This document shows, piece after piece, positions 6,711-15,403 of a stretch of 42,435 nucleotides of DNA. Where the stretch lies: positions 1-42,435 of the forward strand of contig JAFGKY010000094.1 of the NCBI GenBank assembly GCA_016928305.1, written 5' to 3'. Origin of the DNA: Bacteroidales bacterium (GTDB lineage Bacteria > Bacteroidota > Bacteroidia > Bacteroidales > UBA10428). The position numbers and the translations under genes are program-made. The notes below the pieces were generated by a model. The model saw only the letters and a list, made by a program, of their open reading frames with translations, did not search any database and had not been told where the DNA came from. Position 1 is the stretch's first letter; every line of letters starts with the position of its first letter.

Positions 6711-9449
6711 GTGATAAAACATCTCATTGCTGTGATATCCCGAAAGTGTTTTTTTCTACAGGCTGCGAAATATTTCCCGGTTATCCTCCGTCGCGGATGC
6801 TTGCCCTGGCTGTGCCTGTTGACGGGCATCGTTTCCATTGCTGAAGCTCAGATTCCTGTTATCCGGCAGGATTTAATGGACCTGAACCGGTTAAATCTGA
6901 ATGAGCAAATCTATCTGCACACCGATTGTGAAGTCTATGCCCCAGGAGATACCATCTGGTTCCAGGCCTATATCCGGAACAAATACTCGCTGAAGAAATC
7001 AAACCTGAGCAATATTTTCCACCTGAACCTGGTGGGTAAAAACGGAACGATCCTCTCTCACGATCGTTACCTGATCACCGATTCCCGGTCGTCAGGCTGC
7101 CTGGCGATTGATAATAACCAGCCCGATGGTTACTATGTCCTTTATTGCTATTCAAGCTGGATGAAAAATTTTGATCCGGAACAGGTATATCAAAAAGAGA
7201 TATTGATTATCAGGGATATTAATAAAGGCAACCGGATGGTGCCCCATTTCGACAGGGCCTATTACCGGCCGGGCGATACGGTAAAAGTGATGGTGAAATA
7301 TTATGACGAACTTAATGGCCAGATGGAAGGTTCCCGGTTCAGGTACAGGCTTCTGACGGGAAAGGAGGTCATGGCCAGGGGCGGGGCCCACTCCTCGGCC
7401 ACTGAATCGAATCCCCTGGAATTTATCATGCCCGATTCTCTGGCCGGATCCCCTGTGCTGGAGATATGGGACAACACCCTGAGTGCTTCCTTCGATATTC
7501 CGCTGAACAGAGACATAAGGGTTGATTTCTTTCCTGAAGGGGGGAACTGTCTGAACAATGTGTCGGGGATCATGGCTTTCAAGGCGGTTTATGCAGATAG
7601 CCGGCCGGCAGAGGTCAGAGGCATCATAGTGGATGATGCAGGCGATGTACTGGCAGATGTCAGGACGGATCACGACGGAATGGGTCAATTCCCTTATCAT
7701 CCGCAGGAAAATAAAAAGGTATACCTGGAGATCACGCACCCCGCCGTACCCGGCAAAATCTATCCTTTGCCCGCCGGGGAAGCGTATGCATGGACGATTC
7801 ATGCCAATGCATTCAAAGACAGGCTGCACATTGAGATCAAAAACAACCTGCCGGCATTCGATACCTGTTTGTTTGTGTTGTCCATCAGGGATTTTTCGGA
7901 TTACTTCATGTGGATCCGCTCTGAGTCCGGGCTGGCTTTTGTTCTGCCGACAGCTGAATTTCCTGCAGGAATTGCTGTCCTGACACTGCTCGACCGGAAC
8001 CGGGTGCCGCTTGCAGAACGGCTGGTTTTTATAAACCACGACCGGTCTATTCTTCCCGTCCTGGAAACCGACCGGAAGAAATACCTCTGCCGGGACCCGG
8101 TGATTCTGGCAATCGGACCCGGACCGGGACAAAAGCCGTTCAGGGAAGGCCAATATTCCCTGACGGTCTATGACGAGAAATTCGGCGGTTCCGGTCTGAT
8201 TGACGAACCGAATATCATTGCTTCAAGCTATCTCAGACCGGAAATAAAAGGGGAGATCCTCAATCCGAATTATTATTTCCTGTCGGATAACCAGGAAACG
8301 CGCTATCACCTGGATCTGCTCATGCTGACCCAGGGATGGAGGCGTTATCGCTACCAGGTGTTATACCGCCACACAGACTCCCTTGAATTTCCAAGAAACC
8401 GGGACGAAATCACCGGCCAGGTAAAAAGGTCTCGCTATGGAAGGGATCCGGTGCCTGAAGCAGCTGAGCTCACCGTCTATTTTTCAGGCAACTGGGTATC
8501 CCTGTTCACGGAAGAAAATGGACGTTTTTCAATATTACCGGAATATTCCGTCGATCATCTGTCCCCGGTAATTATATCAGCCAGGGACCGGAAAGGCTCC
8601 GGCAGGGTAATAGTCGAGATGGACAGCGATCCTTTCCAGGAGCGGTTGAAAGGAACCCTCAGGGCGTTACCCGATTCTGCCGGGAGATCAGGTCCGGGTA
8701 AACCTTACATTTTTGAGGACATCAACCGGATCCTGAACGTCAATACCAGTAGAAGTATCTGGCTGGAGGAGGTAAAAATTACACGCAATATCCGGCCCGA
8801 CACCATCGATCTGAATGAAGAGCTGGTAAAAAGCCTTTACAGTGTCAGGACAGCTGATGAATTGGTACTGTCCACCTCGAATGACATTTTTCAAATTGTG
8901 ATGTCCATGGGATTCAACTGCAACCTGGATGTGGAAAACGACCGGCTGATGGTTTATTTTCAGGGTGAATATGTTCCTGTGCGTTTTATGGTGGATGGGT
9001 TTGACATGGGGGAGGCCTATTCGGATATCAATGCGTTCTATTCGCCGCGTGAGATTGAAAGCCTCTATCTGGCCAGGGGCTTTGACGCATTTGTAATGTA
9101 CAGGAACTATGCGGTGGTTTATATCAAAAGCCGTTTCCGTGCCGGATATGACGATTCAGTGGATGAGCGGGATAAGAACTATGCAATAATACCCGTTTTA
9201 AAGGTCGGCAGGGAGTTTTACAGTCCAGCTTACCGCACTGAAGAGGAGCGCAATTTCCCTGTGCCCGATATCCGGAAAACCATATACTGGGAGCCGGACG
9301 TTCGATTTGATGAAAATGGAACAGCCAGGATCGTGTTTTTCAATTCAGACCGCTATACAAGAGTAAGGTGTATTTTGGAGGGCATCACCGATACCGGGAT
9401 ACCGGTACATGGGGAAACATCTTATGACATTACTATTTACAGGGAATGA
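6711..9449 (+). CDS. large envelope protein with MG2-like and TonB-plug-like domains
   Basis: This 912-residue exported protein is of a Bacteroidota-specific type. It starts at GTG and has a signal peptide whose hydrophobic core is near residues 30-46 (LPWLCLLTGIVSIAEA), so its N-terminal region is unusually long. The first third carries the MG2/macroglobulin-like motif common in such proteins (EQIYLHTDCEVYAPGDTIWF; PDGYYVLYCYSSWMKNF). The C-terminal part (about residues 715-820) looks like a TonB-receptor plug (VRFMVDGFDMGEAY, PREIESLYLARGFDAF, VVYIKS), but no long beta-barrel follows, so it is not a transporter by itself. It probably acts at the outer membrane or periplasm; substrate unknown. 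Confidence 0.75.
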   Translation: MIKHLIAVISRKCFFLQAAKYFPVILRRGCLPWLCLLTGIVSIAEAQIPVIRQDLMDLNRLNLNEQIYLHTDCEVYAPGDTIWFQAYIRNKYSLKKSNLSNIFHLNLVGKNGTILSHDRYLITDSRSSGCLAIDNNQPDGYYVLYCYSSWMKNFDPEQVYQKEILIIRDINKGNRMVPHFDRAYYRPGDTVKVMVKYYDELNGQMEGSRFRYRLLTGKEVMARGGAHSSATESNPLEFIMPDSLAGSPVLEIWDNTLSASFDIPLNRDIRVDFFPEGGNCLNNVSGIMAFKAVYADSRPAEVRGIIVDDAGDVLADVRTDHDGMGQFPYHPQENKKVYLEITHPAVPGKIYPLPAGEAYAWTIHANAFKDRLHIEIKNNLPAFDTCLFVLSIRDFSDYFMWIRSESGLAFVLPTAEFPAGIAVLTLLDRNRVPLAERLVFINHDRSILPVLETDRKKYLCRDPVILAIGPGPGQKPFREGQYSLTVYDEKFGGSGLIDEPNIIASSYLRPEIKGEILNPNYYFLSDNQETRYHLDLLMLTQGWRRYRYQVLYRHTDSLEFPRNRDEITGQVKRSRYGRDPVPEAAELTVYFSGNWVSLFTEENGRFSILPEYSVDHLSPVIISARDRKGSGRVIVEMDSDPFQERLKGTLRALPDSAGRSGPGKPYIFEDINRILNVNTSRSIWLEEVKITRNIRPDTIDLNEELVKSLYSVRTADELVLSTSNDIFQIVMSMGFNCNLDVENDRLMVYFQGEYVPVRFMVDGFDMGEAYSDINAFYSPREIESLYLARGFDAFVMYRNYAVVYIKSRFRAGYDDSVDERDKNYAIIPVLKVGREFYSPAYRTEEERNFPVPDIRKTIYWEPDVRFDENGTARIVFFNSDRYTRVRCILEGITDTGIPVHGETSYDITIYRE

Positions 9450-9568
9450 AAGGGTAAATTGTTAACCTGATGTTTCCGGGAGAATGGATGAAGCAGTAAG
9501 AGTCTGCCGACCATTCTGTAAACTCTTTATTATGATGATTGGTATGAAGAATTATATCTGCTGAACTA

Positions 9569-10144
9569 ATGGAAACCTTAAGAAATGAAGTCCTGCAGTG
9601 TCAGAAGTGCCATCTGGCCGCAACCCGTCAGCATGTCATTTTCGGGGAAGGAAACATTCATGCCGGTGTTTTTATTATCGGTGAGGCCCCGGGGAGGGAT
9701 GAGGACCGGATTGGAAGGCCCTTCGTGGGCAAATCGGGTCAGTTGCTCGATAAGATACTGGATGCCTGCGGATTTAACCGGAAAGATCATGTGTACATCA
9801 GCAATATCGTTAAGTGCAGGCCTCCTGACAACAGGGTGCCGACCCCTCAGGAAGCGGCTGTTTGCATGCCCTGGCTGTTGAAGCAGATTGAGCTGGCAGA
9901 TCCGAAAATAATCATCCTGCTGGGTGCAACCGCTCTCAGATACATGGCAGGTTCGTCATATAAAATTACAGTTGAACGCGGAAACTGGCTGATCTGGCAG
10001 AACCGGCTGGCCATGCCTGTTTATCATCCTGCGGCCCTGCTTCGCAATCCCGGCCTGAAGCGCGATACCTGGGAAGATTTTAAAAAAGTTGTTTATAAGT
10101 ACCGGGAGCTGGTGAATCCGCAGCACTACTCCAGGTATGTATAA
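9569..10144 (+). CDS. udg: family 4 uracil-DNA glycosylase (4Fe-4S)
   Basis: This 191-residue DNA-repair enzyme removes uracil arising from cytosine deamination. The four iron-sulfur cysteines are Cys11, Cys14 (CQKC), Cys83 (VKCRPP) and Cys99 (AVCMPW), as in the thermophile-type family 4/5 enzymes. Motif A is GEAPGRDED (38-46), with the residues for water activation and uracil binding, followed by GRPFVGKSGQLLD. The C-terminal motif HPAALLRNP (about 153-161) supplies the catalytic-loop histidine. Length is typical. It stands alone on the plus strand between the MG2-like gene and a convergent NifX-like gene. Confidence 0.93.
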   Translation: METLRNEVLQCQKCHLAATRQHVIFGEGNIHAGVFIIGEAPGRDEDRIGRPFVGKSGQLLDKILDACGFNRKDHVYISNIVKCRPPDNRVPTPQEAAVCMPWLLKQIELADPKIIILLGATALRYMAGSSYKITVERGNWLIWQNRLAMPVYHPAALLRNPGLKRDTWEDFKKVVYKYRELVNPQHYSRYV

Positions 10145-10198
10145 AACCGTTCGGGTTTATTGTCGGGAGGATCCGGATGAAGAAGGAAGAATCAGATT

Positions 10199-10696
10199 TT
10201 AATCATATCTTCCTCTGCCCATTCCACCTCCCATTCCGCTGCCTCTTCCGCCGCCTCTTCCACGGCCGTTCCTGGGACCGAACCCCATACCACGTCCCCT
10301 TCCTCGTCCTTCGCCCCGTCCTTCGTAAGATGAACTCCCCTTGCGGCCCGAATGAATGCTGCTTTTTAATGTCGGCTCCTTTAATTCCGGGATCAAACCA
10401 TTCTTAACTTTTTCAACAGCTTCATTTACGCGCATGTTCCGGCAGAGATATATCCTGCATCCTGCGAGCAGCAGTTCATCATATGACCCGGGACCGATAT
10501 TACCGATAATGACCCTGGAAATGCCCTGCCTGATCAATTCCCCGGTTTGCTGGGGATCATCCTTGCCAACTCCCCGGATGGCATTATATTCTAAGGTTCC
10601 GGGATCAACTATGAGGAAATACCCGGCATGTCCGAACCTTCCCGATACTTTTGAATCCAGTGTATCACCTGTTGATGCAATTAAATATTTTTCCAT
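10199..10696 (-). CDS. NifX/NifB-type Fe-Mo cofactor domain protein with RG-rich tail
   Basis: Residues 1-110 form a dinitrogenase iron-molybdenum cofactor (NifX/NafY-like) domain (SKVSGRFGHAGYFLIVD, RGVGKDDPQQTGELI, RVIIGNIGPGSYDELLLAGC). In non-nitrogen-fixing anaerobes such proteins are thought to bind iron-sulfur clusters. From about residue 118 a low-complexity tail follows, dominated by Arg and Gly (GRGEGRGRGRGMGF, GRGRGGGRGSGMGGGMGRGR). The start ATG has a strong Shine-Dalgarno (AAGGAGGT), unusual for this phylum. It is the third gene of a ferredoxin-YggS-NifX row on the minus strand. A 69-residue cut version of the same domain lies at 20389-20598. Confidence 0.85.
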   Translation of the reverse strand: MEKYLIASTGDTLDSKVSGRFGHAGYFLIVDPGTLEYNAIRGVGKDDPQQTGELIRQGISRVIIGNIGPGSYDELLLAGCRIYLCRNMRVNEAVEKVKNGLIPELKEPTLKSSIHSGRKGSSSYEGRGEGRGRGRGMGFGPRNGRGRGGGRGSGMGGGMGRGRYD

Positions 10697-10774
10697 TCCA
10701 GACCTCCTTTATATAAGAGACAACATCTTTTCCGGTATAAACCCGGCTTTTGTTTGCTGAACAATCCGGTTCAT

Positions 10775-11455
10775 TCAATCTTCCCGGGCGGCTCTTTCCC
10801 CGAACAGCAGGGTTCCTATCCGTACGATATTGGCGCCTTCCTCAATGGCAATTTTATAGCTGTTACTCATTCCCATTGAAAGGTACCGCATTTCCACCCC
10901 TGGCATATTCATTTCCCTGACCCGGTCGAACAGTTTCCGGGTGATTCTGAAATAGGGGCGCGCCTCTTCAGGGTTCCCGAACCGCGGTCCCATGGTCATC
11001 AGTCCGAGGAGCCGGAGGTTGGGCAATGTGCTGATGTGCCGGATGAGCTTTTCGGCATGTTCAGGCAAAACTCCGGTTTTATTGGACTCCTTCCCGCTGT
11101 TGATTTCGATGAGTACCGGCATCGTTTTTCCTTCAAGGGCGCACTGTTTATCCACCTCTTCAGCCAGCCGGACCGAGTCAATGGTTTCGATCATGTCAAA
11201 AAGTCCGATCGCCTTTTTTACTTTGTTTCGCTGAAGATGACCAATCATATGCCATTGAATCTTGTCGTCGATGGCCTGTTTGATCCGTTCTGCCTCCTGG
11301 ACATAATTATAGCCTACCACCCTGATCCCGGCTTCAACAGCCGCCTTCACCTCCCCGGGGAGCCTTGTTTTTGCGGCAGCAACCAGTAACACCCCTTCCG
11401 GGATGGTTTGCATTATTTCAGTAATCTGACTTTTAATCGAATCGAAGTTGTTCAT
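10775..11455 (-). CDS. YggS/PLPBP-family pyridoxal phosphate homeostasis protein
   Basis: This 226-residue member of the fold-type III PLP-binding family controls PLP and amino-acid homeostasis rather than catalysing a defined reaction. The PLP-lysine is Lys29 in VAAAKTR. The usual VGENYVQE is VGYNYVQE here. WHMIGHLQRNKVKK, the TIDSVRLAEEV stretch, GLMTMGP, and LSMGMSNSYKIAIEEGANIVRIG are all standard. Start ATG at 11455. It sits between a ferredoxin gene and the NifX-like gene on the same strand; a 36-codon stub of a paralogue lies at 21658-21768. Confidence 0.92.
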   Translation of the reverse strand: MNNFDSIKSQITEIMQTIPEGVLLVAAAKTRLPGEVKAAVEAGIRVVGYNYVQEAERIKQAIDDKIQWHMIGHLQRNKVKKAIGLFDMIETIDSVRLAEEVDKQCALEGKTMPVLIEINSGKESNKTGVLPEHAEKLIRHISTLPNLRLLGLMTMGPRFGNPEEARPYFRITRKLFDRVREMNMPGVEMRYLSMGMSNSYKIAIEEGANIVRIGTLLFGERAARED

Positions 11456-11596
11456 TTTTTCTGTTTGATATTCAACCTTCCGCTCCGTAAATCCATTAAT
11501 TACTGTCTGAATGTCCTGTAATGCACCTGGGACATCACAGACGGTATGGGGCAGACAGGTATAACGGCTTAATGTGCCGGATGATTTAAAAAATGG

Positions 11597-11860
<264 letters not shown>

Positions 11861-12019
11861 TTAACAATTAATAATAAATGATAAAAATCAATGTTCAGAA
11901 CAGTACAAAACCCCTATGACCAAAACAAGAGTTCCTATTTTGATTATGGTGGGCCCTGTAATTCCGGAAGAGCTGGATTTTTGACACGTGCCCGGGGCAT
12001 TTTAACTGTATGGTTTATT

Positions 12020-12050
12020 CAAATTTAATGAGAATATTCTCACAAACAAA
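12020..12050 (-). promoter_or_regulatory. Bacteroidota promoter with palindromic operator, copy 1
   Basis: On the minus strand TTTG (12047-12050) and TAAATTTG (12020-12027) are separated by 19 bases, a perfect match to the Bacteroidota promoter. The spacer holds the perfect palindrome TGAGAATATTCTCA (12029-12042). A repressor bound there would block polymerase. The block 12020-12045 is identical to 22708-22733 upstream of the paralogous cluster. It faces the ferredoxin gene. Confidence 0.8.
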
Positions 12051-12256
12051 TTAATCATGAAAAATTTTAGATGTTTGGTGATTTATCAGGATGGGAACTG
12101 AGCAATCCTGATCCTGAAATTAACTTGCAGATGTAATATTTTCAGGATGAACATGTGTACATAAGGTAATCGTGAACGGGGAAACATTGTTTGATGTGAA
12201 TATATGTGACGGGCTCGCTGTGCCTGCGTGGTGTGTCTGCCGAATTTTGTACTTTT

Positions 12257-13051
12257 ATGCAAATGGTTAAAGAAGTCAGAAAATCCACGCGTAAAACCAT
12301 TACCGTTCGCTGTTATGCCGAACTCAACGATTTTTTGCCATCGGATAGAAAACAGAAGAACTTTGAGCTTTCGCTGAAAATGCCTGTAACAGCTGCCGAA
12401 GTTATTGAATTTCTTGGCATCCCGTTATCAGAGGTGGATCTGATAATGGTCAACAGCTGGCCGGCGGCGAAAAGCCACCGGATAAGTGAACATGACTATG
12501 TCTCTGTTTATCCTGTTTTTGAAACCCTCGATATCAGCAGTCTTAAAAACGCTCCGAACGAACCCCTGAGGATCACCCGGTTTATTCTTGACGCGCACCT
12601 TGGCAAGCTGGCCAGGTATTTAAGAATGCTCGGATTCGATACGCTTTACAGGAATGATTACGGAGATCATGAAATCATCGATATTGCCGGGAAAGAAAAG
12701 CGGATTATATTGTCCCGGGATAAATTGTTATTGAAGTCGCCTGAGGTGCATCACGGCTATTATGTCCGCGCAATTGACAAACATAACCAGCTGGTTGAAA
12801 TTGTTGAAAAATTTGACCTTTGTTCGCAATTCAAATCATTTACCCGTTGCATGACGTGCAATTCAGTTCTGCGACCGATTAAAAAAGAGGCCGTTCGTGA
12901 TAGAATTAAATCCGGTATTTTCAATTGCTATAATGAATTCTTTTATTGCCCTGTATGCGATAAGGTGTTCTGGAAAGGTTCGCATTTTCAAAGGATGGAA
13001 AGACTGATCATCAACATTATAAAAAGCAGGATGGGTGCACGTGCATCCTGA
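12257..13051 (+). CDS. Mut7-C RNase-domain protein with MoaD/ThiS-like N-domain
   Basis: This protein of about 264 residues has two domains. The N-terminal ubiquitin-like (Mut7-C ubiquitin/MoaD) domain covers about residues 10-95 (ITVRCYAELNDFLP; IMVNSWPA; DYVSVYPVFE). The C-terminal Mut7-C (DUF82) domain begins with RFILDAHLGKLARYLRMLGF and carries the acidic residues of a PIN-like nuclease, then a zinc ribbon (CMTCN ... CPVCDKVFWKGSH). The family is predicted to cleave RNA; the substrate is unknown. The frame is open from a GTG at 12206, but the ATG at 12257 (or 12263) fits the family start better. Confidence 0.88.
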   Translation: MQMVKEVRKSTRKTITVRCYAELNDFLPSDRKQKNFELSLKMPVTAAEVIEFLGIPLSEVDLIMVNSWPAAKSHRISEHDYVSVYPVFETLDISSLKNAPNEPLRITRFILDAHLGKLARYLRMLGFDTLYRNDYGDHEIIDIAGKEKRIILSRDKLLLKSPEVHHGYYVRAIDKHNQLVEIVEKFDLCSQFKSFTRCMTCNSVLRPIKKEAVRDRIKSGIFNCYNEFFYCPVCDKVFWKGSHFQRMERLIINIIKSRMGARAS

Positions 13052-13072
13052 TTAACGGGGCAGGATCAGGTT

Positions 13073-13210
13073 ATGGATCACGGGCAGTCCGATATTTATC
13101 GTGAAGTAAAGACAATCCGCAGTTGGATTGTTATCATTGGAATTGCAGTAATTATTGGCCTGATTGCTCTATTTTTATTGGTATTGAATCAAGCTTCCGC
13201 AATCTCCTGA
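13073..13210 (+). CDS. 45-residue single-helix membrane protein
   Basis: The frame encodes MDHGQSDIYREVKTIRSWIV, then a strongly hydrophobic helix (IIGIAVIIGLIALFLLVL) and a short polar end. It starts 21 bases after the Mut7-C stop, with an AGG-containing stretch (CAGGATCAGG) just upstream of the ATG. The topology (N-terminal polar, one C-terminal helix) looks like a real tail-anchored miniprotein, but there is no family signature. Confidence 0.5.
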   Translation: MDHGQSDIYREVKTIRSWIVIIGIAVIIGLIALFLLVLNQASAIS

Positions 13211-13341
13211 GGACGATTCAGTCGGGAAATGAAGCCCCGTAGCATCTCAGTGCCCCTGCCGGATGCATACTCCGCAGAACGACTGGCTTCTATAACCGGT
13301 CCCTGAGCCCCGAAAAAAAGTACACCGGATTAAATATTCAA

Positions 13342-13374
13342 ATGAACATTTGTTCATATTATTTTATAAATTTG
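13342..13374 (+). promoter_or_regulatory. possible promoter with ATGAACA/TGTTCAT dyad
   Basis: The inverted repeat ATGAACA-TT-TGTTCAT (13342-13357) lies 9 bases before a perfect -7 type box TAAATTTG (13367-13374). No TTTG lies at the ideal distance. It would serve the methyltransferase starting at 13438. Confidence 0.45.
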
Positions 13375-13437
13375 TTGGTGCAGGACCATGAGGGATGCCG
13401 GGCAGTGTGATTTTTAACAGGAAGGTTGCAGAAAACA

Positions 13438-14103
13438 ATGAACATTTTCAATAATAAAGAGATTGCAAATGCATATGATCGTTATTATGATGACGATAGG
13501 GGGAAAGCGGTCGACCTGATTGAAAAGAAGATCCTGCAGAAGCATCTAAGGGTAACCAGGGATGAAACAATACTGGAACTGGGCTGTGGGACCGGCCACT
13601 GGACGGAGTTTCTGTGTGGACAAGGGTTCCGGGTTCTGGCTGTGGACAGTTCCCGGGCCATGATCGACATTGCCAGAACAAAAAATATAAACAGGGCCAT
13701 TTTCAGACAGGCTGATGCCAGTGCCCTGCCGTTCAAGACCAGTAGTTTTTCAACCCTAGTGTCGGTTACCATGCTGGAGTTTACAGAAAGTCCGTTCATG
13801 GTTCTTGATGAAATCGATAGGGTTCTGAGACCGGGCGGGCTTCTGGTGCTCGGCTGTCTGAATATATTTTCCGAACTGGGGAAAAGAAGCCGGGAGGATC
13901 CGGTCTTTAAACATGCGCATTTTTTTTCACCGGCAGAGGCAGGGCAGTTGCTGTCCCGTTTTGGCACCCCCGAATTGAGTTCCGGGGTTTATTTCTCATC
14001 CGCATTTGAATTGCTCGACGGAAGAGAAGAAAGGGAAACGGTGCAGCCTGCATTCATTGTTGGCTCTGTTATAAAAAACAAACATCGTGGGAATAACGGT
14101 TGA
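13438..14103 (+). CDS. class I SAM-dependent methyltransferase
   Basis: This is a 221-residue Rossmann methyltransferase. Motif I is ILELGCGTGHWTEFL, motif II lies near VLAVDSSRAMIDIAR, and IDRVLRPGGLLVLGCLN is the post-II region. The length and the 'methyltransferase type 11' pattern suggest a small-molecule, quinone or lipid substrate; nothing identifies which. The ATG at 13438 is preferred to the TTG at 13426 because a Shine-Dalgarno-like AGGAAGG lies at 13419-13425. Its stop overlaps the start of the thiamine-binding-like gene by 17 bases, so the two are coupled. Confidence 0.85.
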   Translation: MNIFNNKEIANAYDRYYDDDRGKAVDLIEKKILQKHLRVTRDETILELGCGTGHWTEFLCGQGFRVLAVDSSRAMIDIARTKNINRAIFRQADASALPFKTSSFSTLVSVTMLEFTESPFMVLDEIDRVLRPGGLLVLGCLNIFSELGKRSREDPVFKHAHFFSPAEAGQLLSRFGTPELSSGVYFSSAFELLDGREERETVQPAFIVGSVIKNKHRGNNG

Positions 14104-14329
14104 AATCAGTTACTATCCGCTTATTGCTGAATATATCAATGTGGTTGAAGATTTTATCAACGCAATTGAGGCGGATGAAAAAATTAAAGGTCAAGCAGGC
14201 ATCATGAGTACATTTATAAGTGGTGATTATGATGATGTGATGATGCTTTTGAATCGTGAAGTTAAAATCTTTATGGATCGATATCCTTCGGTTTTTGTGA
14301 TAAAAATCTCAAACGCCTGTGATGTATAG
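14087..14329 (+). CDS. YkoF-like (thiamine/HMP-binding) small protein
   Basis: The protein is 80 residues and begins at a GTG inside the end of the methyltransferase gene. It has the pattern of the YKOF/MTH1187-like family: VEISYYPL, FINAIE, GIMSTFISGDYDDVM, FMDRYPSVFVIKISNACD. Members bind thiamine precursors or fold as ferredoxin-like dimers. The cognate ligand cannot be read from the sequence. Translational coupling to the methyltransferase suggests a shared role. Confidence 0.8.
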   Translation: MGITVEISYYPLIAEYINVVEDFINAIEADEKIKGQAGIMSTFISGDYDDVMMLLNREVKIFMDRYPSVFVIKISNACDV

Positions 14330-14430
14330 TTTAATGCCTCAGAATGTTATAATGTGTCATTCTTATTATGGAGGGATATATGGGGTATTAAGGGATTCTG
14401 AAAAGCGCACTGTGCTTAAAAAATGACATT

Positions 14431-15375
14431 ATGGAACGAAGAGTATTTGGACCGGTTCCCTCGCGCAGGCTGGGAAAAAGCCTTGGAATAAATAATATTC
14501 CTTACAAAATATGTACCTACCAATGTATCTATTGTCAGCTCGGCAAGGCTGTAAGGATGCAGGCAAACAGGCAGGAATTTTACAGGCCGGAAGAGTTGGT
14601 TGGGGAAGTAAAGACTGTTTTGGACAGCATTGAAAAGGAAAATGAATACCCCGATTATGTAACCCTTGTACCCGACGGGGAGCCCACCCTGGATATTCAT
14701 ATGGGCGAGCTGATAGAGCGGCTCGGGATTTTAAACATTCCGGTTGCGGTTATTACCAATGCATCGCTGATGCACCTGCCTGAAGTCAGGGAGGAACTGC
14801 TAGGGGCAGATTATGTTTCGCTGAAAGTTGACACGGTTCAGCATCAGACCTGGAAAAAAGTGAACAAACCCCATAAGAGCATCAGGCTGGAAGCCATTGA
14901 AGAAGGGATTCAGACCTTCGCACGGCTTTTTACCGGCAAACTGGTAACTGAAACCATGTTGATCAGGGGCTTTAATGATTCTTACGATGAGTTAACTCAA
15001 ACGGCACGCTTTATTAGAACCTTCACCCCCGAAACGGCATACATAGCCATTCCCACCAGGCCTCCGGCATTCCGGCAGGCGGTCCCTGCTGATGAAGAAA
15101 CTGTAAATGAGGCATATCATATTTTCAGGGATTATCTGGATAAGGTTGAACTGCTGACTGGCTATGAGGGCAATGCCTTCTCGTCGACCGGCCACTTCAG
15201 GGAGGATATCCTGAGTATAACAGCCGTTCATCCTATGAGGGAAGATGCTGTCAGGGGATTACTGCATAAAACCAATGACAGTGAGGATGCGCTGATCCTC
15301 CTGCTGGAAGAGAAACAGCTTGAAAAACTGCAATTCAACGGACACAATTATTACCTGAGGAGGTTTTCAAAGTAA
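14431..15375 (+). CDS. radical SAM protein of the COG0731 (wyosine-type) group
   Basis: This 314-residue radical SAM enzyme binds its cluster with C28-x3-C32-x2-C35 (CTYQCIYC). It opens with FGPVPSRRLGKSLGINNIP, the hallmark of the bacterial COG0731 branch related to TYW1-type proteins. Further motifs are VTLVPDGEPTLD (SAM-binding GGE-like) and VAVITNASLM. The bacterial members are not known to make wyosine, so the product is uncertain. The C-terminal 70 residues look like a small winged-helix add-on (EDAVRGLLHKTNDSED ... LRRFSK). TrmO-like follows 28 bases later. Confidence 0.88.
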   Translation: MERRVFGPVPSRRLGKSLGINNIPYKICTYQCIYCQLGKAVRMQANRQEFYRPEELVGEVKTVLDSIEKENEYPDYVTLVPDGEPTLDIHMGELIERLGILNIPVAVITNASLMHLPEVREELLGADYVSLKVDTVQHQTWKKVNKPHKSIRLEAIEEGIQTFARLFTGKLVTETMLIRGFNDSYDELTQTARFIRTFTPETAYIAIPTRPPAFRQAVPADEETVNEAYHIFRDYLDKVELLTGYEGNAFSSTGHFREDILSITAVHPMREDAVRGLLHKTNDSEDALILLLEEKQLEKLQFNGHNYYLRRFSK

Positions 15376-15403
15376 TCCTGCGGGGGACAAACGGTTCATT
15401 TCA

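Noticed and set aside
7152..8153. 333-codon open frame opposite the MG2-like gene
   Set aside because: It has no family signature, shows antisense-type composition and lies wholly inside a strongly supported gene on the other strand.
10143..10159. AAACC/GGTTT hairpin after the uracil glycosylase as a terminator
   Set aside because: The stem is 5 bases and no T-run follows.
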